Assembly (NCBI RefSeq): GCF_030915505.1
Contig: NZ_CP133265.1
Location: 4,244,001-4,308,000, forward strand
Direction: 5' to 3'
DNA from: Neobacillus sp. OS1-2
GTDB lineage: Bacteria; Bacillota; Bacilli; Bacillales; Cytobacillaceae
DNA: 64,000 nucleotides
Under the pieces are notes generated by a model. That model saw nothing but the letters and a program-made list of their open reading frames with translations, did no database searches and had not been told where the DNA came from. The translations under genes and the position numbers were made by a program. The first letter of the stretch is position 1. Each line of letters opens with the position of its first letter. Shown here piece after piece: positions 1 through 9,582 of the stretch.

Positions 1-33
1 GAACAGCTACTAGTGTTCGTTTCAGATTGTAGC

Positions 34-74
34 AAAAAGGCATCCATATGAACCAGTTTGGATGCCTTTTCTTT
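34..74 (+). terminator. Rho-independent terminator of a gene left of the window
   Basis: An 11-13 bp stem (arms AAAGGCATCCA and TGGATGCCTTT) closes a 12-nt loop and is followed by a T-rich stretch. It must end a transcript that enters from the left edge, because no gene is complete before it. Confidence 0.8.
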
Positions 75-153
75 TATGCTTATATAGAGCATAAAATTGA
101 CTTTAAATATAAAGTATAATGAATCTATGTAAACAAAGAAGGAAGGTTTTTCT

Positions 154-1002
154 ATGAAATCTATACTAGTAATCGGACAATCAAACATGGCTGGCAGAGG
201 ATTTATGGAGGAGGTATCGCCAATTTATAATGAGCACATACATATGTTGCGGAATGGAAGATGGCAAATGATGGCAGAGCCAATTAATTTTGACCGTCAT
301 GTATCTGGTGTTGGGCCGGCGGCCTCTTTTGCTCAGGCTTGGACGGATGATAATCCGGGCGAGTTCATTGGGGTCATACCATGTGCCGAAGGAGGAAGCT
401 CTATTGATGAATGGGCAATTGATGGTCTATTAACCAGACATGCGATTTCTGAAGCAAAATTCGCTATGGAAACAAGTGAAATAGTGGGGATTCTGTGGCA
501 TCAAGGAGAAAGCGACAGTTACGGAGAACGTTATAAGACATATGAAAATAAATTACTCTCATTATTTAAACATTTGAGAGAAGAATTAAATGCACCGGAT
601 ATCCCGATTATTATTGGCGAGTTGGGGCATTATCTTGGAGAAGTAGGATTTGGAAAAAGTGCTGTAGAATATAAACAAATAAACCAGATTTTATCTAAAG
701 TGGCTCATTCCGAAAAAAATTGTTATTTTGTAACATCAAAAGGCTTAACTGCAAATCCAGATGGAATACATATTGATGCTATTTCCCAAAGGAAATTTGG
801 ATTAAGATACTATGAAGCTTTTTCAAAACAAAAACATGTTTTAGATAGTTTAGACGTAGAACATGAATGGGTTGAAAAGGCAGCAAAACGTGAACTAACT
901 AAAAATGAACGGATTTTTGTTCAAAGTACGAAGTTTGCCTTAGGACAATTGAGTTTTGAGGAGTTTTCTCTTACGATCTCCAAGATTAATGAAAGTAAGT
1001 AA
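154..1002 (+). CDS. SGNH-type carbohydrate esterase (sialate O-acetylesterase family)
   Basis: Predicted cytoplasmic esterase of the sialate O-acetylesterase (DUF303, CE6-like) family, 282 aa, which removes acetyl groups from sugars. The SGNH blocks are visible: GQSNMAGRG at residues 8-16 with nucleophile Ser10, WHQGESD at 115-121, and DGIH at 203-206 giving Asp203 and His206. No signal peptide is seen, so it probably acts on imported sugars or intracellular intermediates. A GGAAGG-type ribosome site precedes the ATG. It is monocistronic, between a terminator and a convergent gene. The C-terminal 70 residues beyond the catalytic block are charged and unassigned. The family call is firm; the substrate is unknown. 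Confidence 0.8.
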   Translation: MKSILVIGQSNMAGRGFMEEVSPIYNEHIHMLRNGRWQMMAEPINFDRHVSGVGPAASFAQAWTDDNPGEFIGVIPCAEGGSSIDEWAIDGLLTRHAISEAKFAMETSEIVGILWHQGESDSYGERYKTYENKLLSLFKHLREELNAPDIPIIIGELGHYLGEVGFGKSAVEYKQINQILSKVAHSEKNCYFVTSKGLTANPDGIHIDAISQRKFGLRYYEAFSKQKHVLDSLDVEHEWVEKAAKRELTKNERIFVQSTKFALGQLSFEEFSLTISKINESK

Positions 1003-1037
1003 AGGAAAATTGGTACCCAATTGTAGGAGCATATAAA

Positions 1038-1072
1038 AAAGACGCCTTCTTTCTAAAGAAAAGCGCTCGTTT
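1038..1072 (-). terminator. Possible terminator of the DUF4870 gene
   Basis: On the minus strand an imperfect hairpin with a TTCTTT/AAAGAA core and GC-rich flanks is followed by TTTTTT. It lies between two convergent genes. The stem has mismatches, so the call is moderate. Confidence 0.45.
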
Positions 1073-1105
1073 AAGAAGATCGTTATTACATTCGTTTAGA
1101 TTGAA

Positions 1106-1411
1106 TCAAAACCATGATCCAATAATGGGATATCGAAAAGGACGGTCATTAACTGCTTTAACAATTCCAACAATCGGAGCGATTATCGCAATGAGTCCAA
1201 AAATAATGAGGAATGGAATCCCGATTAATAGCCAAGAAAAAACAGCAGACACTGAAATTAAAATACCGATTACAATATGAAAGACCAAAGCCTGTAAGGA
1301 TAAGCTTTTAATTTCTCGATCTGAACTGATTAAATATGTGATAATGGGAACTAGGATAGGTGCAAACCAAGTACTAGCATGAATCAATATTTTGAAACCC
1401 TTATTTTCCAT
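1106..1411 (-). CDS. DUF4870 family small membrane protein
   Basis: A 101-aa integral membrane protein with three hydrophobic segments at about residues 9-29, 39-60 and 63-85. The pattern (HASTWFAP near the N-terminus, a polar break with a SLSLQALVFH-type motif, then two closely spaced helices) fits DUF4870, a Tic20-like family of unknown function in Gram-positive bacteria. An AAGGAG site lies about 8 nt before the ATG. It is transcribed alone, converging on the esterase gene. Confidence 0.75.
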   Translation of the reverse strand: MENKGFKILIHASTWFAPILVPIITYLISSDREIKSLSLQALVFHIVIGILISVSAVFSWLLIGIPFLIIFGLIAIIAPIVGIVKAVNDRPFRYPIIGSWF

Positions 1412-1621
1412 ATAAAATTACTCCTTTTTGTATCATAATATTTAACAAACCTTCATTCCTTAATCATTATAAAGTTTTGGTTAGAATATTTCATCAGTCT
1501 CTGAACTAAATCGGTATACGACTTTGGTCGTAGTCCAAAGCAAAACAACTAACCTTGGTTGTAAATGATCGTTTTACAAAGTGGGGCAACAACCACTAAA
1601 ATTAGCTTGGGGGCAAAAAAG

Positions 1622-2119
1622 ATGAAACAAGCGGGGACGCTATACTTTTTCTGTGGAAAAATGGGAGCAGGAAAATCAACCAAATCAAAACAGTTGGCAA
1701 AAGATAAACATGCGGTACTGTTATCTGAGGATGAATGGCTTTCATCTCTTTATCCCAATCAGATCACATCATTTGAGGAATATCTAAAATTCTCAGCACA
1801 GCTAAAGCCGTTGGTGAAAAAGCATGTCCAAAACCTATTAAGTGTCGGTGCAGATGTAGTGATGGATTTTCCCGCTAACACTCATAAACTACGAAAATGG
1901 TTTTTGGATTTGGTATCAGAAGTTAATGCAAGCCATCAACTAATTTACCTTAATCTAACTAACGAGCAATGCTTACATCAAATTGCCCAAAGGCGTAACG
2001 CACAACCAGAAAGAGCAGCTTTTGACACGGAAGCGGTGTTTGTTCATGTTACTAAATTTTTTGAAGCACCAGAAGCATCCGAGGGAATCACTATTTTAGA
2101 GTTTAGCGGAAAAGAATAA
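1622..2119 (+). CDS. P-loop ATP-binding kinase-like protein (AAA_33 type)
   Basis: A 165-aa single-domain P-loop protein. The Walker A motif GKMGAGKST lies at residues 12-20 directly after the first beta strand. A DFPANT segment near residue 100 fits the second nucleotide-site strand, and an Arg-rich lid (QRRNAQPER) is near residue 130. The arrangement matches small kinases of the AAA_33/zeta-toxin fold that phosphorylate nucleosides, sugars or antibiotics. I chose the ATG at 1622 because it puts the P-loop at the usual distance and has a G-rich site upstream; the in-frame ATG at 1565 has no ribosome site. The substrate is unknown and no antitoxin-like partner is adjacent. Confidence 0.7.
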   Translation: MKQAGTLYFFCGKMGAGKSTKSKQLAKDKHAVLLSEDEWLSSLYPNQITSFEEYLKFSAQLKPLVKKHVQNLLSVGADVVMDFPANTHKLRKWFLDLVSEVNASHQLIYLNLTNEQCLHQIAQRRNAQPERAAFDTEAVFVHVTKFFEAPEASEGITILEFSGKE

Positions 2120-2414
2120 ACGAGAGCTCAGTGTATAGTGTAACTTTTGTTCTGAGAGGTATTAATGATATAAAATGAACTATTTGCAAAACATGTACTC
2201 AAAAAATTTTACAAAAAGATGACGTGAATCGGATTAAAGGAGCCATGACACATATTGTTGAATGACGGAAGGATGGAAACCCTGTAGTACCACTGTTCAC
2301 AATATTGTGCGTTTTATACGAATTGGCTAAACTGAAAAAAGGTTATAATAGTTGAGGGCGATTTTTTGCTCACTACTAGTTGTATGATTTTATACTCACA
2401 AAGGAGTTTTATAT

Positions 2415-2891
2415 ATGCCTGAAGAAAAATTGTCAGATTTAATTAGTCCTGAAGCTGTGATAAATTTTGAAACTGGGGCAATTAAAGCAAGCACATTGGA
2501 TTCAATCATTAATCTTTTGCCATTTGAGATGGGCTTTTGCGATGCTAATGATATTTTCCGCTGGTATTCAAATAATCCAAACCGCGTGCATGGTCGCCGC
2601 AAAGAAGCGATTGGTCGTCCAGTGCTTGAGCTTCACCCAAAAGTGGCTCACCACGTTGAGAAATTGTTGAATGACTTCCGTTCAGGAACACGCGACGAAT
2701 GGGAATTTTGGTTCCCAAAACGGCATGGTGAAGTGGGTCAAATTTACCAAAAATTCATGGCAGTACGTGATGAGAACGGAAAATACCTTGGCTGTATGGA
2801 TGTGACCGTTAATATCGACCTTTTCAAAGGAAAAGAAGGCAAAAATACCCCTGATACAATTGAGGAATTTATTGCTATTAATCCTAAATAA
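2415..2891 (+). CDS. PAS domain protein (DUF438 C-terminal-like)
   Basis: A 158-aa cytoplasmic protein made essentially of one PAS fold, residues about 28-140. The segments LPFEMGFCDANDIFRWYSNN and IGRPVLELHP, and the C-terminal strand with GKYLGCMDVT, match the PAS domain that ends DUF438 proteins and is also found alone in Firmicutes. It probably binds a small ligand or senses redox state, and has no output domain of its own. The start is supported by AAAGGAG about 8 nt upstream. It is monocistronic and ends in a strong terminator. Confidence 0.75.
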   Translation: MPEEKLSDLISPEAVINFETGAIKASTLDSIINLLPFEMGFCDANDIFRWYSNNPNRVHGRRKEAIGRPVLELHPKVAHHVEKLLNDFRSGTRDEWEFWFPKRHGEVGQIYQKFMAVRDENGKYLGCMDVTVNIDLFKGKEGKNTPDTIEEFIAINPK

Positions 2892-2924
2892 TTAATAATT
2901 ACCATTCTCATTCGAGAAACTGTA

Positions 2925-2960
2925 AAAACACATTGAATTCTCCAATTCAATGTGTTTTTT
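2925..2960 (+). terminator. Rho-independent terminator after the PAS gene
   Basis: A near-perfect 15 bp stem (AAAACACATTGAATT and its complement) with a 4-nt loop, followed by a T run. The A-run on the left would also let it work on the other strand. Confidence 0.9.
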
Positions 2961-3100
2961 CTATAGAATAGACTTTTGTACACGTTGCCATTTAAGAAGT
3001 AGGGACGGATCTGACTACAGTATGCCTTCCTTATTTTGAAGCATACTATTCTAAGCACTGCAATTTACTAACGTTTAAGATAAAAAAGGGATGGTGTAAG

Positions 3101-3691
3101 ATGAAAAAGCAGCTTCCACCTGGCCAATTCGAAACAGAAAAATGGCCGATACTGTTCAAAGGGGATGTTCCCGAGTTTAATGAAAGCACATGGAATTTCA
3201 GACTATTTGGTGAGGTGAAGGAAGAAAGGTCCTTATCCTATAAAGAAATCATGGAGCTACCAAAAACCATATCAAGCGTTAACATGCATTGTGTTACCAC
3301 CTGGTCCAAATTTGATACAACCTTTGAAGGAATTGCACTTAGAGAGTTATTGAAATTTGTTGAAATGAATGAAGGTGCAAAATACATTAAAATCTACGGG
3401 TACTACAATAGGGACAGATTTGGTTATTCTGCGAACCTGCCCCTAGAGCCTTTATTAGGGGACGATTCATTGTTTGTATACCGGTGGAAGGATAAACATC
3501 ATGATTGGCAGGATATTGATCCAAAACATGGTTATCCACTTAGGTACATTCCACCAGAAGTATTTTATCTATGGAAAGGCTCAAAGTGGGTGTCAGGAAT
3601 TGAGTTTATGAAAGAAGACAAGGCTGGTTTTTGGGAAGAGTTTGGCTATTCGATGACAGCAAATCCATTTAAAGAAGAGCGGTACCGTTAA
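3101..3691 (+). CDS. Sulfite-oxidase-like molybdopterin-dependent oxidoreductase
   Basis: A 196-aa protein consisting only of the oxidoreductase molybdopterin-binding domain. Family landmarks are PPGQ near the N-terminus, the cofactor-ligating Cys64 in MHCVTTWS, HGYPLR near residue 147, LWKGSKWVSGIEF, and the C-terminal GFWEEFGYS...EERY signature. There is no Tat or Sec signal and no dimerisation domain, unlike secreted MsrP/YedY or full sulfite oxidases, so it is probably cytoplasmic. The physiological substrate of this short subfamily is not established to my knowledge. No molybdenum cofactor genes are nearby. Monocistronic. Confidence 0.85.
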   Translation: MKKQLPPGQFETEKWPILFKGDVPEFNESTWNFRLFGEVKEERSLSYKEIMELPKTISSVNMHCVTTWSKFDTTFEGIALRELLKFVEMNEGAKYIKIYGYYNRDRFGYSANLPLEPLLGDDSLFVYRWKDKHHDWQDIDPKHGYPLRYIPPEVFYLWKGSKWVSGIEFMKEDKAGFWEEFGYSMTANPFKEERYR

Positions 3692-3836
3692 TACAGTCCA
3701 CGAAATACTTTGATACTTTGCTTGTAATCAGCAAGGCCATTTTTTAAGTAATGGTGCAGGTTAATTGAAGAAAAGTGGGCAGAAGTTGAAAGAAAACAAC
3801 TCACTTTGTTCACAAACAGGTGCAATCATGTAAATT

Positions 3837-3864
3837 GAGCGATACTTTGGGGATCGCTTTTTTT
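3837..3864 (+). terminator. Rho-independent terminator
   Basis: Stem AGCGAT/ATCGCT with an 8-9 nt loop followed by seven T residues, about 150 nt after the molybdopterin oxidoreductase stop codon. Confidence 0.75.
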
Positions 3865-3981
3865 ATTCGCTGCTGGACAGACTAGTTGAATAAATTATAT
3901 AGGAGAAAAGATATACAAGTTATTCGAATATAGGTTAAGTAAGGAAGATTTTGCAAATCATCAGTAGAAGGAGGATTTGAA

Positions 3982-4257
3982 ATGAAATTTACTATTCGAA
4001 TTTTCTTCAGGGAAAACTTTAATCCTTCACTATTTGAAAGAGAGCTACAAAAATCCTTTGAGGAAATTAGTGTATCTATTACAAATATTAATTTTAATCA
4101 ATTTGAAGAAAAATACATACATAATAAAAGAAATATTATCGAGATAAATGTTGAAGCTAAAGGGGACTATATTGATTACAGAACCGTTTTTGGATGTGTA
4201 TTTTTAGTAGTAGATGAACTTTCTTTAAAGTTATCTGGATTAGATATAAATGAATAA
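3982..4257 (+). CDS. Small hypothetical protein
   Basis: A 91-aa soluble protein I do not recognise. The start is convincing: GAAGGAGG lies 7 nt before the ATG. Predicted beta strands alternate with one helix (residues about 15-32), and the C-terminal half contains a hydrophobic strand FGCVFLVVDELS. The protein is slightly acidic and has no membrane segment. It stands alone between the terminator at 3837-3864 and the DUF3231 gene, in very AT-rich sequence. Confidence 0.55.
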   Translation: MKFTIRIFFRENFNPSLFERELQKSFEEISVSITNINFNQFEEKYIHNKRNIIEINVEAKGDYIDYRTVFGCVFLVVDELSLKLSGLDINE

Positions 4258-4383
4258 TAGGCTTCCCAACTAAAGTCACAGTGATGGATAACCTCTGGGT
4301 TGTTAATCATCCCATGGTTAGAATAATTACCACTATTTTTGTCATTCTAATAAGTGAAAATAAATAATAAAGGAGCCTATTAT

Positions 4384-5346
4384 ATGAACGTAAATGAGTT
4401 CGGCTTTCTTTGGTATCTACAATCAAGTTCAAATATGGTTAATATTATTTTGAAAAATCTTATCGACACGGCTGAGGACCAAGATTTGAGAGGTGTTCTC
4501 GATGAAATCTATTCATTATCTACATTTCAAGAAAAAGAGGCTACAAAGATATTAAATGATAGCGGTTATAATGAAACGCCGTTTTTCAGCGAAGTGGATT
4601 TATCTAACTCCTCAGTAAAGCTTTTTACCGATCCATTAATCATTGAAGTTCATAAGCATATTACCGGAAATGGGATGCGGATCCTCGCTTCTCAATATGC
4701 AGAACTAACGGATATGAATGTAAAGAAATTCTTTAGTGAAGTCCTTATTAAGCTTATTCAAATTGATGAATCGCTTCTAGGTTTATTAAAAGAAAAGAAC
4801 TTGTTACAAAACAGCCCATTTTTATACATGAAAGCACATGAACGAGAGAGTAAACTGTTTAAGGTTGTATCTACACAATTGAGACCACTTAATGCAGTAG
4901 AATTGGTACACATGTGCAGTCCACTTCAATGCAATAATGTTGGTGTTGCTTTATGCACTGCATTTGCTGATGTTGTAAAAGATGATGAGTCAAAGCGACT
5001 ATTTAATGAGGGCAAGAAATTAGCATTTCATCAAGCTGCCACTTTATCGGATATTTTAAGGGAAAACGGTGTTAGTACTACAACTGGACTAGAGAGCTTC
5101 GTTCATAAAGTCCATGAATCTCCATTTTCAGATAAGTTAATGACAAATCTAATAATGTATTTAAATCCCATTGGAATCATAAATTTACAAAACGCTGCTG
5201 TATCTAGTTATAAGAGGAATCATGTCAAAATACTACATGAATTAATAGAACAGGTTCAAAGTTTTTCAGAAAAAGGGTTTAAACTATTGGTTAAAAAAGG
5301 TTGGTTTAATGAACCACCAGTAACTAGTAAGTCAATTAAATATTAA
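4384..5346 (+). CDS. DUF3231 family protein
   Basis: A 320-aa, mostly helical protein made of two related halves of about 160 residues, as in the DUF3231 (ferritin-like, spore-coat-associated CotF-like) family that is expanded in Bacillaceae. The family's FTDPL motif near residue 80 and repeated amphipathic helices support the call. AAAGGAGCC lies 7 nt before the ATG at 4384; an in-frame GTG 30 nt earlier overlaps that ribosome site and is not used. Function is unknown; family members are often linked with spores. The nearest downstream unit is a germinant receptor operon, but a 230-nt gap separates them. Confidence 0.75.
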   Translation: MNVNEFGFLWYLQSSSNMVNIILKNLIDTAEDQDLRGVLDEIYSLSTFQEKEATKILNDSGYNETPFFSEVDLSNSSVKLFTDPLIIEVHKHITGNGMRILASQYAELTDMNVKKFFSEVLIKLIQIDESLLGLLKEKNLLQNSPFLYMKAHERESKLFKVVSTQLRPLNAVELVHMCSPLQCNNVGVALCTAFADVVKDDESKRLFNEGKKLAFHQAATLSDILRENGVSTTTGLESFVHKVHESPFSDKLMTNLIMYLNPIGIINLQNAAVSSYKRNHVKILHELIEQVQSFSEKGFKLLVKKGWFNEPPVTSKSIKY

Positions 5347-5580
5347 TAAACGGAATCCAATAGTGTAAATAATTGGCTGGACAGCTATTTCTGTAAACCC
5401 CCAAATTTATATGGCCTTTACTGGGAACATCCGGTAAATAGATATTCTAGATTAGAAATGCATATGTGGATCAAGAGCATACCATCAATGGACCAAAGAT
5501 CTTTCCATAATAGTGGAGAGGTTTTTTTAGTGCTTCACGAAAAAGTATATTTGTTCAAATTTGGGAATTACTAATCATAT

Positions 5581-7116
5581 ATGGTTACGAAGGTTGGGCA
5601 TATAATGGGACAGTTTGCGAAATCAGATGGACGAAAAAAACTAAATACCAATGATAGTAAATCTACTGAAAATAACAGTCAAACTATTGGAAAAAGTATT
5701 CTTGAGAATGAGCAAATGTTTAAAAGCCTGTTTCTTCATAGTTCAGATATTATGTATCGTGAAATTACGATTCATGATCAAACGAAGCTTTTAATGATTT
5801 ATGTTGACGGTATGGTTAATACGGATATGATTATTTCGAACATCCTAGAACCATTAATGTACAAAGGACTGCCCCAAGGTTTAGGGTCGATAGAGAGTGT
5901 TATTGAGATGTTTGAACAGGAGCGTTTTTCTGTTCTCCAAACAAAGAAGGTTTCCAACATAGAGGAAATATCTGACCATATTTTAAAGGGAAATCTTGCA
6001 ATTTTAGTCGACGGAGAACATTTTGCTTTACTTGCAGATGTTAAAAAGATTGAGACTCGAAGTATAAGTGAGTCTGCCATCGAGCCTGTCCTTCGGGGAT
6101 CAAGAGAAAGTTTTACCGAGAATCTGCGAACCAATACTACAATGATGCGCAGGATATTAGCCACTCCAAAGTTGAAAATCGAATCCCTGAAAATTGGAAA
6201 ACTGACGAAGACGGACGTAGCCGTTGTCTATATTGAAGGAATTGTCGCACCACCTGTTCTCAATGAAGTTCTTAAAAGACTAAAATGCATACAAACAAAT
6301 GGAATTCTTGAATCGGGCATTATCGAACAATACCTTGAGGAAGCACCATTTTCTCCCTTTCCACAAATTTTAAATAGTGAGCGTCCGGACGTTGCTGCAG
6401 CAAGTTTGCTTGAAGGAAGGGTCGCCATCTTAACCAATGGAACACCCTTTTCCCTTATCGTTCCAATGACGTTTTGGTCTGGATTACAGGCACCAGACGA
6501 TTATCATCAACGGTTTTTGTTTGTCGCCATGATTCGATGGGTTCGCTATATTTTTACCATTCTCTCAGTTTTTCTACCGTGTATTTATATAGCGTTAACC
6601 AACTTTCATCCAGAGATGGTTCCTCCAGAACTGATGTTGAATATTGCATCACTGAGAGAAAGTGCACCATTTCCAACAGTGATTGAAGTCTTATTGATGG
6701 AGTTTATGTTTGAAGGCTTACAGGAAGCTGGGCTCCGCTTGCCAAAACAAATTGGTCCTCTTGTTAGCATTGTTGGGGCGTTGGTAATTGGAGAAGCAGC
6801 CGTTAGTGCCGGAATTATCTCAGCACCGGTTGTTATTGTCGTTGCGACAGGTGGAATCGCTTCGTTTATTATTCCTCGATATAGTTTCAGCTTCCCTTTA
6901 AGGATGCTTAGGTTCCCTTTAATCATACTCTCGGGAATATTAGGTATATTTGGAATAGCAATTGGAATTAGCGCTATTCTCATCCACCTCCTGCATCTTC
7001 AATCATTTGGGACACCTTATCTTAGTCCGGTGGCTCCGCTTAAAATGCGCGGATTGAAGGATGTGCTGTTACGATGGCCGCAGAAAATGGTTAAAAAAGA
7101 GGGGGACCAATTATGA
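5581..7116 (+). CDS. Spore germination protein, GerA family (receptor subunit A)
   Basis: Subunit A of a GerA-type nutrient germinant receptor of the spore inner membrane, 511 aa. Residues about 50-270 form the soluble N-terminal domain with the conserved ERPDVAAASLLEGRVAILTN block. Hydrophobic segments from about 315 to 485 form the membrane domain, with the FHPEM and PFPTVIE signatures. Two starts are possible, 5581 or the in-frame ATG at 5605; neither has a strong ribosome site. It overlaps the next gene by 4 nt, so the subunits are translationally coupled. The operon order is A-C-B rather than the classic A-B-C. In the family such operons are forespore-expressed under SigG; I could not point to a clear SigG promoter here. 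Confidence 0.93.
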   Translation: MVTKVGHIMGQFAKSDGRKKLNTNDSKSTENNSQTIGKSILENEQMFKSLFLHSSDIMYREITIHDQTKLLMIYVDGMVNTDMIISNILEPLMYKGLPQGLGSIESVIEMFEQERFSVLQTKKVSNIEEISDHILKGNLAILVDGEHFALLADVKKIETRSISESAIEPVLRGSRESFTENLRTNTTMMRRILATPKLKIESLKIGKLTKTDVAVVYIEGIVAPPVLNEVLKRLKCIQTNGILESGIIEQYLEEAPFSPFPQILNSERPDVAAASLLEGRVAILTNGTPFSLIVPMTFWSGLQAPDDYHQRFLFVAMIRWVRYIFTILSVFLPCIYIALTNFHPEMVPPELMLNIASLRESAPFPTVIEVLLMEFMFEGLQEAGLRLPKQIGPLVSIVGALVIGEAAVSAGIISAPVVIVVATGGIASFIIPRYSFSFPLRMLRFPLIILSGILGIFGIAIGISAILIHLLHLQSFGTPYLSPVAPLKMRGLKDVLLRWPQKMVKKEGDQL

Positions 7117-8258
7117 AGAGCACAGCCATAATTTTTTTTCAATTGCTCATTCCTCTATTAATGACAACTGGATGTTGGAACCTCAAGGAACCTGATCAAC
7201 TCGCTTTTGTTGGTGGGAATGGTCTTGACTTAACGGAAGATGGAAAATTAGAAGCAAGTGCACTTTTGGTGACACCTTCGGGGGTTGGAGGTGGACAAAG
7301 TGGTGGCGATAAGAAAGGGAGCTTCCATGTGATGAATGCGACCGGAAAAAATGTTTCCGACGCATTGGCTAACATGCAGACCATGATATCTCGGGTTGTG
7401 TTTGCCGGACATCGCGATATTTTCCTTGTCGGACAAAAATTGGCAGAGAAAGGAATGGGAGATACCATCGACCCGTTCATGCGTAGTGCTCAATCCGATA
7501 TGCGTGCAATGATATATGTGGTGAAAAACGGTCGACCCAAAGACGTCTTTTCTAGTAAGCCTTTTTTTGATCCTTTTATTACAACAACACTTTCAGATGA
7601 ACAAGAAGCAATAGGTTTGAAACCCTACTTAGCCCGTGAATTTGTAGTGGATGTTTTGAGTGATGGAACCCAACCTTTATTACCGGCTGTAAGTTTAAAT
7701 CCGTCCAAGCAATATAGTTATAGCGGAACTGCTATCCTAAACAAAGATGATGGGGTAAAATTGGTGGGATTTTTGGATAAAAAAGAATCTACTTATGCCC
7801 TGTGGATTGCAGACAGAATATCCAGTTTTATTCTCACTACTTTCGTACCTGAAGGGGATGGAAATATTAGTTTAACGATAGATACAATTGGTCGACGTAT
7901 CAAAGCAAAGCAGATCGAAGAACGGATCCAAATTGATGTCCATCTCATTGGAGAAGGAGCGATTATCGAAAACAATACCAACCTAGATCCATCAAAACGA
8001 GAGGATCTTTTACTCATACAAGAGAAAGTTAATCAAAAAACTAAGAAATCAATAGAACAGCTCGTCAAAAAAGTTCAGGAAGAATACCAAATGGACATCT
8101 TTGGGTTTGGTGAAACTGTTCATCAGCAATACCCTAGACAGTGGAAAAAGATAAAGCAAAACTGGCCCAAGACCTTTCCCACGGTAGATGTATTGGTAAA
8201 AGTAGAGCTTCAGTGCAATGATTCGGGCCTAGCCAATTCGTCATTAAATAGGCGTTGA
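7113..8258 (+). CDS. Spore germination lipoprotein, Ger(x)C family (receptor subunit C)
   Basis: Subunit C of the germinant receptor, 381 aa. A lipoprotein signal peptide ends in the lipobox MTTGC with lipidated Cys21, followed by the family signature CWNLKEPDQLAFVGGNGLD. Three-domain GerC proteins are normally about 360-400 aa, so the length is full. The ATG lies inside the end of the A gene (ATGA overlap). In the known receptors this subunit sits on the outer face of the inner spore membrane with A and B. Confidence 0.93.
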   Translation: MKSTAIIFFQLLIPLLMTTGCWNLKEPDQLAFVGGNGLDLTEDGKLEASALLVTPSGVGGGQSGGDKKGSFHVMNATGKNVSDALANMQTMISRVVFAGHRDIFLVGQKLAEKGMGDTIDPFMRSAQSDMRAMIYVVKNGRPKDVFSSKPFFDPFITTTLSDEQEAIGLKPYLAREFVVDVLSDGTQPLLPAVSLNPSKQYSYSGTAILNKDDGVKLVGFLDKKESTYALWIADRISSFILTTFVPEGDGNISLTIDTIGRRIKAKQIEERIQIDVHLIGEGAIIENNTNLDPSKREDLLLIQEKVNQKTKKSIEQLVKKVQEEYQMDIFGFGETVHQQYPRQWKKIKQNWPKTFPTVDVLVKVELQCNDSGLANSSLNRR

Positions 8259-8322
8259 AATTTTATTAATGCTGCTAATTATCCAAGGTGCAGATTATCG
8301 ATAAGGGGGGTGGCAAAGACCT

Positions 8323-9414
8323 ATGAAGCTTTCAGAAACACAGCTGGTTTGGGTTATTGCAACGACTGAGATCATTGCGATGATTGGATTAAAAATCACA
8401 CCAACGATACAAATAGCGAAGCAAGATGCGTGGCTTTCCATGTTGGTTGGAGGTATCATTGGCTTAGCTATTACCTTTCTTGCCGTGAAACTAAGCATGC
8501 TCCACCCTCATCAAACCTTGGTCCAATACAGCCAGGAACTGTTGGGCAAATGGTTAGGGAGATTGATTGTTCTCCCTTTTTTACTTGCCTGGTTTATCCT
8601 GCCCGCGATTTTACTGCGTTCTTTTGCAGACTTTATTCATCTTGTCCTACTTAACAGAACACCAGTATGGTTGATCATACTCCTCTTTATTGGATTAATG
8701 ACTTATTTAACTTATTCCTCGGGAATTATGGGAATCGGCCGTTATTGCGAACTAGTGGGGCCCAGTATAATTATAACGTTGTTCATTAGCTTTTTGTTAA
8801 ATGTCCGAAACATAAAATGGCATCATATCTTACCTATCTATTTTGATTCCGGGGAGATAAACATTTTAAAAGGATCTATTGCTCCTGCTTTTTGGTTCTC
8901 AGGTCCGTTCGTTTTATTGGTTATCATCTCATTTATACAGTCTCCAAAAAAAGTACTGGCCAAATCTATGCTAGGTGTGGGCATTACCGTTTTTATGGTT
9001 TGTTCTTCGACACTTATGGTGCTGCTGGTTTTTGGTCCTAATTTAGCAGCCAAATTAAAATTTTCTTATTTTGTGTCTGTTAGAACCATTGATATATTAA
9101 GTTTCATTCAAAATGCCGATGTGTTTATTATGTTTATCTGGGTCTTTGGAGTGATCGCCCAATCATCCCTTTATATTTTTATTGCATGTTATGAAACGGC
9201 AAATTGTTTGAAGGTAAAAGATTGGCGAAAAATCATTTGGTTCGGCATACCCATGATTTTTATCACGGCAATAGTAATTCCGGATGAGACGGCTATTACA
9301 CTATTCGATAAATATTGGACAGCTGTGGTATACCCTCTATGCGGTATCTTGATACCGCTATTCTTATTGATCATTTCTTACTTTAAAAAGAAAGAAAGGG
9401 TTAAGTCCATTTAA
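8323..9414 (+). CDS. Spore germination protein, GerB family (receptor subunit B, permease-like)
   Basis: Subunit B of the receptor, 363 aa, a member of the amino acid/polyamine/organocation-like permease fold with about ten hydrophobic segments. The N-terminus with IATTEIIAMIGLKITPTI and the SYFVSVRTI motif near residue 250 are typical of GerB proteins. It follows subunit C after 64 nt with a strong AAGGGGGG ribosome site. In characterised receptors subunit B binds the nutrient germinant; the ligand here is unknown. Confidence 0.93.
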   Translation: MKLSETQLVWVIATTEIIAMIGLKITPTIQIAKQDAWLSMLVGGIIGLAITFLAVKLSMLHPHQTLVQYSQELLGKWLGRLIVLPFLLAWFILPAILLRSFADFIHLVLLNRTPVWLIILLFIGLMTYLTYSSGIMGIGRYCELVGPSIIITLFISFLLNVRNIKWHHILPIYFDSGEINILKGSIAPAFWFSGPFVLLVIISFIQSPKKVLAKSMLGVGITVFMVCSSTLMVLLVFGPNLAAKLKFSYFVSVRTIDILSFIQNADVFIMFIWVFGVIAQSSLYIFIACYETANCLKVKDWRKIIWFGIPMIFITAIVIPDETAITLFDKYWTAVVYPLCGILIPLFLLIISYFKKKERVKSI

Positions 9415-9582
9415 ACTTACTCTTACAACTGGACTAGATATATCAAAGTAAAAGCATCTGACTAGCTAAAGTACGTATACCTGCACTAGAGGGAACGGTT
9501 CTTGTTCAACTAATGGAGTGGATAATCTGTTAATAAGGAGGTAAAAATAAGGTAAATAAGTGGCTTAAAAGGGGCTATTACT

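Noticed and set aside
2218..2330. Broken frames before the PAS gene that faintly recall a CsoR/DUF156 metal sensor
   Set aside because: The similarity rests on a few residues (Arg-Ile-Lys, Pro-Cys) and needs both a stop codon and a frame change; it is too weak to call a pseudogene.
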